A stretch of 64,000 bases of DNA, taken from positions 3,816,115-3,880,114 of the forward strand of contig CP018227.1 of assembly GCA_016865035.1 (NCBI GenBank), given 5' to 3'. The number at the start of each line of letters is the position of its first letter. Within the stretch, counting starts at the first letter, position 1. The position numbers were made by a program, and so were the translations under genes. The stretch comes from Kordiimonadales bacterium IMCC3096. GTDB taxonomy: Bacteria; Pseudomonadota; Alphaproteobacteria; Minwuiales; Minwuiaceae. A model generated the notes under the pieces. It ran no database searches. It saw only the letters and a program-made list of their open reading frames with translations, and was not told the origin of the DNA. This document shows positions 27,907-36,216 of the stretch, piece after piece.

Positions 27907-29058
27907 ATGTCCAGTTCCTCAGAGCTTCAGGTCCTGATCGCCCGCACTGCGGAAGAAGTCCGGGACATTCAGGAATTGCGCTACCGCGTGCTGGTCGATG
28001 GCATGGGGCGCAACGTTGCCTTTGCCGACCGGGGGGCGAAGCGGGTGGATGACCCCAACGACCGGGGGGCGCTGCACATCTATCTGACCCACTCCGGGCG
28101 CACTGCCGCCGCCGTTCGGGTCATCGCCGGACCGCTGGCCGACATGCCGTCCCTGGCGCGAGAACGTCTGCCGATGGGGGAATTCTCGGCACTCGTCAAT
28201 CCGACGGTCTCCCTGACCGAACATCTGGTCGTCGATCCGGAGGTTCCCGACAGCCGCATGACGCGTCTGCTGATGTCCGCCGCCTACAAGATCGCCACGG
28301 CGAAGAAGAGCGTCTTCGATTTCACCCATGCCAGTGCCTCCGAAATCGCATTGCTGGAGCGCCTTGGCTATCGCCGCCTGGGCAGCAGTTTCGAGGATGA
28401 ATCGGGCGGCATGCGGACACCCATGGTGCTGCCCACAGGCGACCTGAGCCACATGGCACAGGTCAGGTCGCCCTATCAGTCCATCGCCCGGACCCTTGAC
28501 CATGATGCCGACGCGGTGAGCTGGTTCCGTCGCAGGTTCCCGGAGGCTGTCGACAGCGCCCATCCGGCGGCGATGGACGAGGAAGCGTTCTGGGCCATGC
28601 TGACACGGAAGCTCAACCAGGTGCCGCATCATGGCGTGCCGCTGCTGGTCGGGCTGGAATATCGTGATGCCTGCAGCTTCCTGAAGCTGGCGACGGTCGT
28701 GGGCTGTGCCGAGGACCAGAAGATCGTTGCCAAGGGCGATGTCGGCAACGAACTCTATGTGCTGCTCTCGGGCGCGGTCGAGGTGCGCGACGGCACACGT
28801 CGTCTGGCCTCCTTCGGTCGCGGCGCGATCTTCGGCGAGATGGCCTATCTGAACGCGGCCCCCCGGACCGCCGATGTCATCGCGACCGAACCGTCGGAAC
28901 TGCTGATCCTGACACAGGACACCATGCAGAAGGCGATGGACAGGATGCCCGCCGTCGCAGCGCGCATCCTGCACAACCTTTCCCTGATTCTGGTGGAGAG
29001 GCTGCACGAGACCACGACACGCTACGTGAACAACCGCAACCGGCAGGCCGCCGCCTGA
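27907..29058 (+). CDS. Acyltransferase-like (GNAT/AHL-synthase fold) and cNMP-binding fusion
   Basis: The 383-residue protein has two parts. Residues about 5-175 look like an N-acyltransferase of the GNAT/autoinducer-synthase superfamily (EEVRDIQELRYRVLVDGMGR, TAAAVRVIAGPL, LTEHLVVDPEVPDSRMTRLLMSA, ASEIALLERLGYRRLG). Residues about 245-365 form a cyclic-nucleotide-binding domain with the phosphate cassette FGEMAYLNAAPRTADV at 309-324, where the Glu and Arg that hold the nucleotide are kept. The order is opposite to that of the mycobacterial cAMP-regulated acetyltransferases. Cyclic-nucleotide control of acylation is a fair inference; substrate unknown. No HTH domain is seen. Divergent from the amidase gene. 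Confidence 0.8.
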   Translation: MSSSSELQVLIARTAEEVRDIQELRYRVLVDGMGRNVAFADRGAKRVDDPNDRGALHIYLTHSGRTAAAVRVIAGPLADMPSLARERLPMGEFSALVNPTVSLTEHLVVDPEVPDSRMTRLLMSAAYKIATAKKSVFDFTHASASEIALLERLGYRRLGSSFEDESGGMRTPMVLPTGDLSHMAQVRSPYQSIARTLDHDADAVSWFRRRFPEAVDSAHPAAMDEEAFWAMLTRKLNQVPHHGVPLLVGLEYRDACSFLKLATVVGCAEDQKIVAKGDVGNELYVLLSGAVEVRDGTRRLASFGRGAIFGEMAYLNAAPRTADVIATEPSELLILTQDTMQKAMDRMPAVAARILHNLSLILVERLHETTTRYVNNRNRQAAA

Positions 29059-29165
29059 TCTGCATCGGGCTTGACCCTGCACCCCGCCCGAAACGCTTGG
29101 GCGCCTGACGCTTTCCTGCCTATGATTCCGCCCAGGATGCGCTTGCGCCTTTGGGGAGGGACAGA

Positions 29166-30047
29166 ATGAGCAACTGGCGAGACACCGCGCCGGACTGGTT
29201 TCGTGCGGCCGTGGATAGCCCATGGGAGCAGCGGTTCGTCGAAAGCGGCGGCGCGAATATCCATTACAGGCTGCGCGGCGCGGCAGGGGCACCGGGCATT
29301 GTCCTCTGCCACGGCAATGCGGCGCATTCCGGCTGGTGGGACTTCATCGCCCCGGCCCTCGCGGAGACCCATCGCGTTGCCGCCATGGATTTCGCCGGAA
29401 TGGGAGATTCGGAGGAGCGGCGCAACGCAACGCCGGAAGGCTTTGCCCAGGACATCGCAAGTGTCATTGCCGACGCCGGTTTCGATGCCCCGCCACTGCT
29501 GATCGGTCACAGCTTCGGTGGCGGCATGTCCATGTTCCTGGCTGAGACCCGGCCGGAGCTGATCCGGGCCCTGGTGATGATGGATTCACCGATCTATCCG
29601 CCGCCGGAGATCGCCGGGGCACGTCCGGCGCCGCCGAAGATCGCCCCGCGCCGCTATCCGAAGCGGGAGATCGCGCTGGAACGGTTCCGCCTGATCCCGG
29701 AACAGCCTGTGGTGAACGCCTGGGCGGTGAACTACATCGCCGACACCGGCATCATGGAGACCGCGCGCGGCTGGATATGGAAGGCCCGGACCAACATTTT
29801 CGGGCATCCGGCCTTCGGTGACAGCTACTGGCAGGACCAGCGCGACCGCTTTCCGCGCCTGACCGTGCCGCTGCATGTCGTCTGGGGCACGCTCAGCGCG
29901 CTGTGCACGCCGGACACCATGTCCTACATGCGCTCCGTCGCGCCCGCAGGTACCAGCTTCATCGAGATGCCCGACGCCTATCACCACGTCCTGCTCGACC
30001 AACCGGAGGAGACCATCCGCATCATCCAGGAGATCGCGGCGGCATGA
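29166..30047 (+). CDS. Alpha/beta hydrolase
   Basis: The 293-residue protein has IHYRLRGAAGAPGIVLCHGNAAH for the oxyanion loop, AMDFAGMGDSEER, the nucleophile elbow LIGHSFGGGMS, an acidic residue region near VVWGTLSALCTPD, and the catalytic His in DAYHHVLLDQPEET. It has no signal peptide. The start at 29166 follows GGGGAGGG; an in-frame ATG at 29151 adds five residues. It stands alone upstream of the FMN riboswitch. Substrate unknown. Confidence 0.85.
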   Translation: MSNWRDTAPDWFRAAVDSPWEQRFVESGGANIHYRLRGAAGAPGIVLCHGNAAHSGWWDFIAPALAETHRVAAMDFAGMGDSEERRNATPEGFAQDIASVIADAGFDAPPLLIGHSFGGGMSMFLAETRPELIRALVMMDSPIYPPPEIAGARPAPPKIAPRRYPKREIALERFRLIPEQPVVNAWAVNYIADTGIMETARGWIWKARTNIFGHPAFGDSYWQDQRDRFPRLTVPLHVVWGTLSALCTPDTMSYMRSVAPAGTSFIEMPDAYHHVLLDQPEETIRIIQEIAAA

Positions 30048-30067
30048 CAGGCTTGCATGGTGCCCTA

Positions 30068-30095
30068 TTGACCGGGCTGCGGTGCCTGATAGCGT
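30068..30095 (+). promoter_or_regulatory. Possible promoter of ribB
   Basis: TTGACC (30068-30073) and TAGCGT (30090-30095) with a 16-base spacer lie about 47 bases before the riboswitch. The -10 match is poor, so this is only a candidate. Confidence 0.35.
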
Positions 30096-30141
30096 TCGGG
30101 TGTTCTCCTTCGGGGGAGCAGTGAGTCGAAAATTTGGCTTG

Positions 30142-30314
30142 ATCTCAGGGCAGGGTGAAAATCCCGACCGGCGGTAAGTGCCGGGTCCAGCGATGGACCG
30201 GTGCAAAGCCCGCGAGCGCCCGGACAGGGACCGCAGTCTTCTGCGGTCGGGGTCCGGGGTCAGCAGACCCGGTGTGATTCCGGGGCCGACGGTAACAGTC
30301 CGGATGGGAGAGAT
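30142..30314 (+). ncRNA. FMN riboswitch (RFN element)
   Basis: All conserved blocks of the FMN aptamer are present in order: AGGGCAGGGTGAAAATCCCG (30147-30166), ACCGGCGGTAAG (30167-30178), AAAGCCCGCGAGC (30205-30217), GACCCGGTGTGATTCCGGGGCCGACGGTAACAGTC (30266-30300, in two blocks) and CGGATGGGAGAG (30301-30312). ATCTC (30142-30146) and GAGAT (30310-30314) close the P1 stem. One variable stem is long (around 30220-30260). Binding FMN is expected to switch off the downstream ribB; the 148 bases between the aptamer and the gene hold the expression platform, whose switch hairpin I could not define. Confidence 0.95.
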
Positions 30315-30462
30315 GCAGCCAGCATGTGTCGGAGGGATAGGCGCGCCCGCGTGCCTGACCATCGACCGTGCGTCGCCGGGTGGTGTGCGTGTCCCGTTGT
30401 GGGTGCGGCATCCGCGCGACCTGTTGCCCTGAGTCCGGCCGTCACGCCTGGAGGAGGGCAAC

Positions 30463-31131
30463 GTGCAGACACTGGGTTATCAATCATTGCTGGATCAGTT
30501 CGGGACCGCCGTCGCGCGCGTCGATGCGGCCATTGCGGCGCTGGGGCAGGGGCGCGGCATCCTGATCGTCGACGACGAGGATCGGGAGAACGAGGGCGAC
30601 CTGGTCTTCGTGGCGGAGACGGTCAGCGAACGCCAGATGGCCATGCTGATCCGCGAATGCAGCGGCATCGTCTGCCTGCCGATGCGCGGGCATCTGATCG
30701 ACCATCTGGGGCTGGCCCCCATGGTGACGCGCAACACCTCCCGCATGGGGACGGCCTTCACGGTCTCCATCGAGGCGAAGGAGGGGGTGACGACCGGTGT
30801 CTCGGCGGCCGACCGTGTCACCACCGTGCGGGCTGCGATTGCCCCGCAGGCGCGGGCGGCCGACCTTGCCAGCCCGGGCCATGTCTTTCCGCTGCGTGCC
30901 GCCGACGGGGGCGTCCGCGTCCGGCGTGGTCACACGGAAGCCTCCGTCGATCTGGCGGAACTGGCAGGGTTCAAGCCCGCCGCGGTGCTGTGCGAACTGG
31001 CCAATCCGGACGGCAGCATGGCGCGCCTGCCGGAGATCACCGAGTTCGCCCGTCGCCACGACATGCCGGTTGTTGCCATCGAGGACATGATCCAGTGGAT
31101 GGATCAGCAGGAGGTCCGGACGAAGGCGTGA
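30463..31131 (+). CDS. ribB: 3,4-dihydroxy-2-butanone 4-phosphate synthase
   Basis: The 222-residue enzyme makes the four-carbon precursor of riboflavin from ribulose 5-phosphate. The acidic active-site loop [17 protein letters not shown], the [11 protein letters not shown] segment, [22 protein letters not shown] and [14 protein letters not shown] are diagnostic. It is the monofunctional form, without the GTP cyclohydrolase II domain. The start is a GTG at 30463 with GAGGAGGG 4 bases upstream. It is controlled by the FMN riboswitch just before it, and no other rib genes are near. Confidence 0.95.
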   Translation: MQTLGYQSLLDQFGTAVARVDAAIAALGQGRGILIVDDEDRENEGDLVFVAETVSERQMAMLIRECSGIVCLPMRGHLIDHLGLAPMVTRNTSRMGTAFTVSIEAKEGVTTGVSAADRVTTVRAAIAPQARAADLASPGHVFPLRAADGGVRVRRGHTEASVDLAELAGFKPAAVLCELANPDGSMARLPEITEFARRHDMPVVAIEDMIQWMDQQEVRTKA

Positions 31132-31167
31132 CAGGTGGTTGAGCCGACGGACTCCGGGGCCTTCTCC

Positions 31168-32385
31168 TCAGCCTGTCGGCGCGCGCCGTCGACCCTCGAC
31201 GACGAACACGAAGGTGGCGGCGAGGGTCATGGCCAGCATAACCACCGGATAGGTCAGGATCGGCGCCTGCTCCTGATACAGGCCCACCAGCGCGCTGCCC
31301 GCGGCGGCGCCTGCCATCTGCAGGAAACCCATCATCGCGGATGCCGTACCGGCGCGTTCGGGGAAGGACTGCAGGGCATTGGCCATGGCGGTTGGCAGGA
31401 AGATGCCGAGACCGGAAACGAAGATCACGATGGCAAGGTTGAAGCCATGCTTGTGAACGATCCCGGCCAGGGGCAGCACGACGCTGATCGCAGTGCCGAT
31501 GATCAGGACCGCAAGTCCCAGATTGCAGATCGTGACACTGCTGACGCGCCCGGTCAGCTTGCTGACCGTGATGCCTCCGATGACGAATCCGACGGAGGCC
31601 AGCGGCGGATAGAAGCCGAACTCCTTCGGTGTCACGCCCAGGATCTCGATATACAGCTTCGGGGAGCCACCGAAGAAGGCGAACATGGCCCCGAAGATGA
31701 AGGCATTGGCAAGGGCGTAGCGCCGGAAATGGGCGGAACGCAGCACCACGCCGTAGCCCACGAACACGGACGCCAGATCGAGGCGCGGCATGGGCGTCTT
31801 CAGGGTCTCGGGGATGCGGCGCATCATCCATACGAGCACGATGCCCCCGGCGATGCCGGTCAGGACGAATATCCAGCGCCAGCCGGCATATTCCTCGATC
31901 AGGCCACCGATGAAGGGCGACATGCCGGGGACCAGGGCGAAGAACATGCTGACCAGCGCCATGACACGCTGCAACTGGTCGCCGTCGAAACTGTCACGCA
32001 CAACCGCTCGCGCCACCACCAGGCTGGCGGCAGCGCCAACCGCCTGCGTCACCCGCCCGGCGATCAGGATCTCCATGCTGGGTGCGAGCACGCAGACCAG
32101 GCAGCCCAGCGTGAAGACGACGGTGCCGTAGATCAGCAGCGGGCGACGGCCAAACCGATCTGAAACTGGCCCGTAGAAAAGCTGCATGACCGCAAACCCG
32201 ATCAGGTACGCGGTCAGGGTGAGCTGGGCCATGGTGTCGTTGGAGGCGAACTGGTCCCGGATTGTCGGCAGGGAAGGCAGGTAGACATTGGTCGCGAACT
32301 GACCGAGTGCCATCAGCGCCGCGAGCAGGGCGATCATCATCGCCGTTGCCTCGATCTTGCCCGGTCGGGCGGCAATATCGGTCAT
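31168..32385 (-). CDS. MFS multidrug transporter, Bcr/CflA type
   Basis: The 405-residue protein has twelve hydrophobic helices with the drug:H+ antiporter layout: LAALMALGQFATNVYLPSLPTI at helix 1, the MFS loop motif GPVSDRFGRRPLLIYG between helices 2 and 3, RAVVRDSFDGDQLQRVMA typical of the Bcr/CflA subfamily, and SPFIGGLIEEYAGWRWIF. It exports drugs or metabolites across the inner membrane. AAGGAAG precedes the ATG. Its 3' end converges with ribB. Confidence 0.92.
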   Translation of the reverse strand: MTDIAARPGKIEATAMMIALLAALMALGQFATNVYLPSLPTIRDQFASNDTMAQLTLTAYLIGFAVMQLFYGPVSDRFGRRPLLIYGTVVFTLGCLVCVLAPSMEILIAGRVTQAVGAAASLVVARAVVRDSFDGDQLQRVMALVSMFFALVPGMSPFIGGLIEEYAGWRWIFVLTGIAGGIVLVWMMRRIPETLKTPMPRLDLASVFVGYGVVLRSAHFRRYALANAFIFGAMFAFFGGSPKLYIEILGVTPKEFGFYPPLASVGFVIGGITVSKLTGRVSSVTICNLGLAVLIIGTAISVVLPLAGIVHKHGFNLAIVIFVSGLGIFLPTAMANALQSFPERAGTASAMMGFLQMAGAAAGSALVGLYQEQAPILTYPVVMLAMTLAATFVFVVEGRRRAPTG

Positions 32386-32529
32386 GGAGCTTCCTTCCGG
32401 GGGCGGGCGGGCAGGAGGGATGGCACCAGCCAGCAGGACGACTGAGCCAGCGCCTCACATGTGGCGCGTGGCCAGTCCGGTCAAGCACATGGCTGCCGTG
32501 CGGATCAGCCCGGAAGCAGGCCTGCGTGA

Positions 32530-34008
32530 CTATTCGCGGATGATCTTGATCCGCTGACCCGCCTGCAGCCCTTCATCGGGGCCGAGCGCATTGATGGCGC
32601 GGAAGCGTTCCTCGTCGAAGCGGTCGATGTTCATGCGCGACGCCAGTTCCGAAACCGTGTCTCCGCGCCGCACGGTATAGGCATAGACGCGGAGCGGCCT
32701 GTACTCGGCGGCCTGCTTCGGGCTCAGGGAGCGGAAGCTCTGGATCGCATCGTCGAAAGCCCTGGCGTAGCGCCCGGCAACCCGTGTCGGGGCTGCCATC
32801 AGAAAGCGGAAGATCTGGCTGTCGGAGAAGCGGATCGCGGCGATCTTCGCCTCGAACTGCTGGCCGTTCTGCGCGGTCATGAAGACCGTCGCAGTGGCGG
32901 CCGGGAACCCGCCGATCCGTGTGCTGCGCAGATCACGTCCCCGCGCACCGCGCGCCCACTTGCGGCTGATGTAGTCGGCCATGTCCCGATACTGGGCGAC
33001 GGCGTTGCGATCGGTCTCCCGGTCAAAGGCGATCCGGGTGCCGTCAGGACCGGCAGCCAGGACGGCGTTGGGCAGATTGTCCAGCTTGAAACCGTCGGGC
33101 ACGTCGAAGGCGAACCGCATGTTGGGATGCACGAAACGGGTGCCGCGTGCAAAGCCCTGCGCGGGGCTGTCCCCGTAGATCATGCCGGAAATGGCGTTCA
33201 GATACTGGTCGCGTCCGGTAACGGGATTCTGGACCGTCGGGCCGACCTTCGCAAGCTGCACGGTGTTGGCGACGCGTTCCGGCGTCTGCGGGTGGGTCTG
33301 GAAGAAGTTGAAACCCTGCGCCTCGGCTCCGCTGACCTTCGCCAGCAGGTCACTGTGGCGACCGATCGCCTCCAGCGAATGCGCCATGCCGAGGGTGTTG
33401 TAGCCGGTGCGGCCGAGATAGCGGACACCAAGCTGGTCTGCCTCCCGCTCGTTGTCGCGGCTTTAGCTGGCCATGAAGCCCTGCGCGGCCACCTGCCCAA
33501 GCTGCGCCACCTGCCGGTTTCCGGTCAGGATGCCGACGCCGGCGGCCAGGATATTGGCAATGGTTCCCCGGGTCTGGCGCCGGGCACCATGCCGGGCCGT
33601 GACATGTCCGATTTCGTGCCCCATGACACCGGCGAGTTCCGATTCATCACTCAGCAGGGTCAGCAGGCCACGGGTGACATAGACATAGCCACCCGGCAGC
33701 GCGAATGCGTTCACGACAGGTGAATCAAGCAGGGTGAAGGTGAATGTGTCAGCAGGAAGTTCAGCATTCTTCGCAAGACGTTGTCCGATTGAATTGACGT
33801 ATTCCTTCAACTGGGCATCGCCATATTCACCGCCGAATTCGGCGACGACCTTGGGGTGTTCCTGCGCCCCGATCGCACGCTCCTGCGCGGGCGAGACGGT
33901 TGTCAGTTCGCTTTCGCCGGTGGCGGGATTGGTGACTGTAGTGCAGGCGGCGGTGAGGACCATGACCGCCATCGGCAGCCATGTCGCAAGGGGCTTCCAG
34001 ATACGCAT
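32530..34008 (-). pseudogene. M48 metalloprotease gene with one in-frame stop codon
   Basis: One frame encodes a putative lipoprotein M48 peptidase with a C-terminal LysM-like domain, interrupted by a single TAA at 33463-33465. Residues 1-181 contain a signal peptide with LTAAC and the HEIGHVTARH zinc motif at 131-140. After the stop the same frame continues at once with SRDNEREADQLGVRYLG, which supplies the third zinc ligand (Glu189), and ends with VRRGDTVSELASRMNI. Family members usually read SYSRDxEREAD here, so a Tyr codon has become TAA. The truncated product would lack the third ligand. Recent nonsense mutation, sequencing error, or readthrough are all possible. It starts 11 bases after the nuclease gene stop. 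Confidence 0.85.
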
Positions 34009-34018
34009 TCTCACGCAA

Positions 34019-34915
34019 CTACTCTCGTTCGGTTTCAACTGCTTCATCCAGCAGCTCGATCTGCTGCGGATGTGTTGCCTCTATCATAGGTCCGTTGCGG
34101 GACCGGAGCCAGCCACGCACACGCACCTTTGTTCCGGACCAGGTTGCCGGGTCCAGACCGGCGGCGCGGAACGCCTTCATGGACCGGCGGTCAATCATGG
34201 TCGTGTAGTCGGTGCGCCAGTCCTTTCCATGGTTCAGATAGACAGTGCCGCGCACCTCCGCCGCGTCCAGGACGCGTCCCTCTACAAGCTGAAAGGTGCC
34301 GACGAGGCCGGAAAGCTGCGCCGGATCGGCCTCGCGCAAGGCATAGAAGGGATGGCTCCAGATGCCGAAGCGGGCGGCGCGGGCGGACTGTTCCAGCGCC
34401 AGCATCTCCTCCACCAGAGCCGTGTTGTCAGGGAAGGAGTAGACCCTTGCAAAGCCGAGCCGCAGCATCTCTCCCTGCAGCCAGATGCCACCCTCCGAGA
34501 CCAGATGCGCCAGGGCGCGGCCGTGGCGGTCCATCTGCCGACCACCGAAATGCGGTGTGAAACGTCGGTTCGCCACCAGCGATTCCAGCGTGACCTTCGC
34601 GTCCTCGGCCAGCGGCCAGCTCTGGAAGCCCCTGCGGCCAAGCGGCAGCTTTGGCGCCTGGATGCCGACCATGCGGACCTCCACCCCCGTGTCGAGCACG
34701 ACCGTGTCGCCATCGACGACCTCCACCACCATACCGGGTTCGCCTGCCGGCAGGGACTGCGGTGATGCGGCGAGAGCGGCAGGCGGGACAATCAGTCCGG
34801 CAATCAGCGTTGCCATCATCACGGCCACCGGACCCGGGCACCGTCGCCAGGATTGCGCGAACCATCCTTTGCCCTTACGACTTGCAGCGGACGCGTTGTG
34901 GACGAGGGGAATCAT
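34019..34915 (-). CDS. Thermonuclease-like (SNase) exported protein
   Basis: The protein (298 residues from this start) contains a staphylococcal-nuclease-like domain: VVEVVDGDTVVLDTGVEVRMVGIQAP has the metal-binding Asp residues, DRHGRALAHLV follows, and GEMLRLGFARVYSFPDN closes the barrel. The C-terminal 100 residues form an added domain (VEGRVLDAAEVRGTVYLNHGKDW, TKVRVRGWL) seen in periplasmic SNase relatives. A hydrophobic stretch at about residues 32-50 (VMMATLIAGLIVPPAALAA) is probably the signal peptide, so the true start may be 34819 or the long N-region may be real. Its 5' end abuts the divergent PagL-like gene. Confidence 0.8.
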   Translation of the reverse strand: MIPLVHNASAASRKGKGWFAQSWRRCPGPVAVMMATLIAGLIVPPAALAASPQSLPAGEPGMVVEVVDGDTVVLDTGVEVRMVGIQAPKLPLGRRGFQSWPLAEDAKVTLESLVANRRFTPHFGGRQMDRHGRALAHLVSEGGIWLQGEMLRLGFARVYSFPDNTALVEEMLALEQSARAARFGIWSHPFYALREADPAQLSGLVGTFQLVEGRVLDAAEVRGTVYLNHGKDWRTDYTTMIDRRSMKAFRAAGLDPATWSGTKVRVRGWLRSRNGPMIEATHPQQIELLDEAVETERE

Positions 34916-34916
34916 C

Positions 34917-35435
34917 ATGTCTGGCATTCAACTGCTTCGGTCGGTTGCATTCGCGCTGATTGTCGCGCTTTTCGCCGGTCCTGCAAATGCAGCTGATCCA
35001 TCCGAGGATGGACCTCTCTACAGCCTCTCCATCGGTTTCTTCGATGCGATCCAGCGCGAGGACGAGGGGCTGGAGGCCCGGATGGAGTATCGCCATGACA
35101 AGGGATTGAGCATTCTCAAGCCTTTCGGCGGCTTCATGGTCAATGACCGTTCCGCAGCGCACGTCTATGCCGGTGTGCTGATCGACTGGTTCCCGTCCGA
35201 CAACTTCGTCATCACGCCGAGCTTCGCGCCGGGCATCTACATGAAGGGCGACAGCAAGGACCTCGGTTACCTGCTGCAGTTCCGTTCCCAGATCGAGTTC
35301 GCCTGGCGTTTTGACGGCGGCACGCGGCTCGGGCTGAGCCTGAACCACATCTCCAATGCCGGGCTCGGCACACAGAATCCGGGTTCGGAGACGATTGCCC
35401 TCAGCCTGATCATGCCCGTCGGGAACTGGTGGTGA
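34917..35435 (+). CDS. PagL-type lipid A 3-O-deacylase
   Basis: The 172-residue outer membrane protein has a signal peptide (IQLLRSVAFALIVALFAGPANA) and an eight-strand barrel pattern ending in NWW. The catalytic triad of PagL is present with the right spacing: His144 and Ser146 in NHISNAGLG and Glu158 in NPGSE, that is His+2 Ser and His+14 Glu as in PagL. It would remove the 3-linked acyl chain from lipid A. GAGGGGA precedes the ATG. It starts beside the divergent SNase gene and converges with the rhomboid gene. Confidence 0.9.
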   Translation: MSGIQLLRSVAFALIVALFAGPANAADPSEDGPLYSLSIGFFDAIQREDEGLEARMEYRHDKGLSILKPFGGFMVNDRSAAHVYAGVLIDWFPSDNFVITPSFAPGIYMKGDSKDLGYLLQFRSQIEFAWRFDGGTRLGLSLNHISNAGLGTQNPGSETIALSLIMPVGNWW

Positions 35436-35462
35436 TGCTGGTCTGACCGGTGGTGCGGAGAC

Positions 35463-36080
35463 TCAGCGCCTGATGATGCCCTTCGGCGCGCGGTTCTGCA
35501 CCGCGTAGCCATAGAGCAGCCCGCAGAACAAACCGCCCAGATGAGCCTCCCACGCCACGCCGGTTCCGCCGGAGAAGGCCATCAGCAGGTTCATGACCAC
35601 AACGATGCAGACCATGACCATCATCATCCGCGCCCGCGGATCGACGTCCCGGTTCCGGTAGAGCAGCACGGCGGCGGTCCCCATCAGACCATCGACACCA
35701 CCTGATGCGCCCAGCATCACGCCATTGCCGTTCAGCACCCAGAACGCGAGCGCGCCACCAATGGCACAGAGGCTGAAGATCAGCAGGAACAGTGCGCCGC
35801 CCACCGCGCGCTCCACGTAGCTGCCCAGCGCCAGCAGCAGGGCGGCATTGAATCCGACGTGAATCACATCCGCATGGATGAGCGCGTAGGTCAGCAGGGT
35901 CCAGTAATAGGGCGCGCCGGCATCCAGGAACGAGGGCACGAAGACCAGCAGGGAGCCGACATCGTTCGCCATGTCATCCGGCATCAGGAAGAAGGCGAGG
36001 TGGATCAGCAGCAACAGCCCCGCCAGTCGCAGTGACCATGGCGGCGCATTGAACATCGGTTGGCGTGTGGAGCTTGTCAT
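35463..36080 (-). CDS. Rhomboid-family intramembrane serine protease
   Basis: The 205-residue protein has about six membrane helices and the rhomboid catalytic set: Asn78 in HVGFNAAL, Ser126 in LGASGGVDGLMG, and His180 in WEAHLGGLFCGLLYG. It cleaves membrane proteins within the bilayer. The start at 36080 follows from the first helix beginning at WSLRLAGLLLLIHLAFF; the frame is open to 36356 but overlaps the divergent dehydrogenase gene and has no family pattern. Substrate unknown. Confidence 0.9.
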   Translation of the reverse strand: MTSSTRQPMFNAPPWSLRLAGLLLLIHLAFFLMPDDMANDVGSLLVFVPSFLDAGAPYYWTLLTYALIHADVIHVGFNAALLLALGSYVERAVGGALFLLIFSLCAIGGALAFWVLNGNGVMLGASGGVDGLMGTAAVLLYRNRDVDPRARMMMVMVCIVVVMNLLMAFSGGTGVAWEAHLGGLFCGLLYGYAVQNRAPKGIIRR

Positions 36081-36216
36081 GGCCCCGATATGGCGGTGAT
36101 TGCCCTGGATGAGAAGGGAAATGTTCCCTGCCGCCGTCCGGTAGGGGCTGGCTGTTGCGCTGTTCCCTGTGCAAACTGCCGCCCAGATTGAAACATGGAC
36201 CCGGGGAGGGGTGCAG

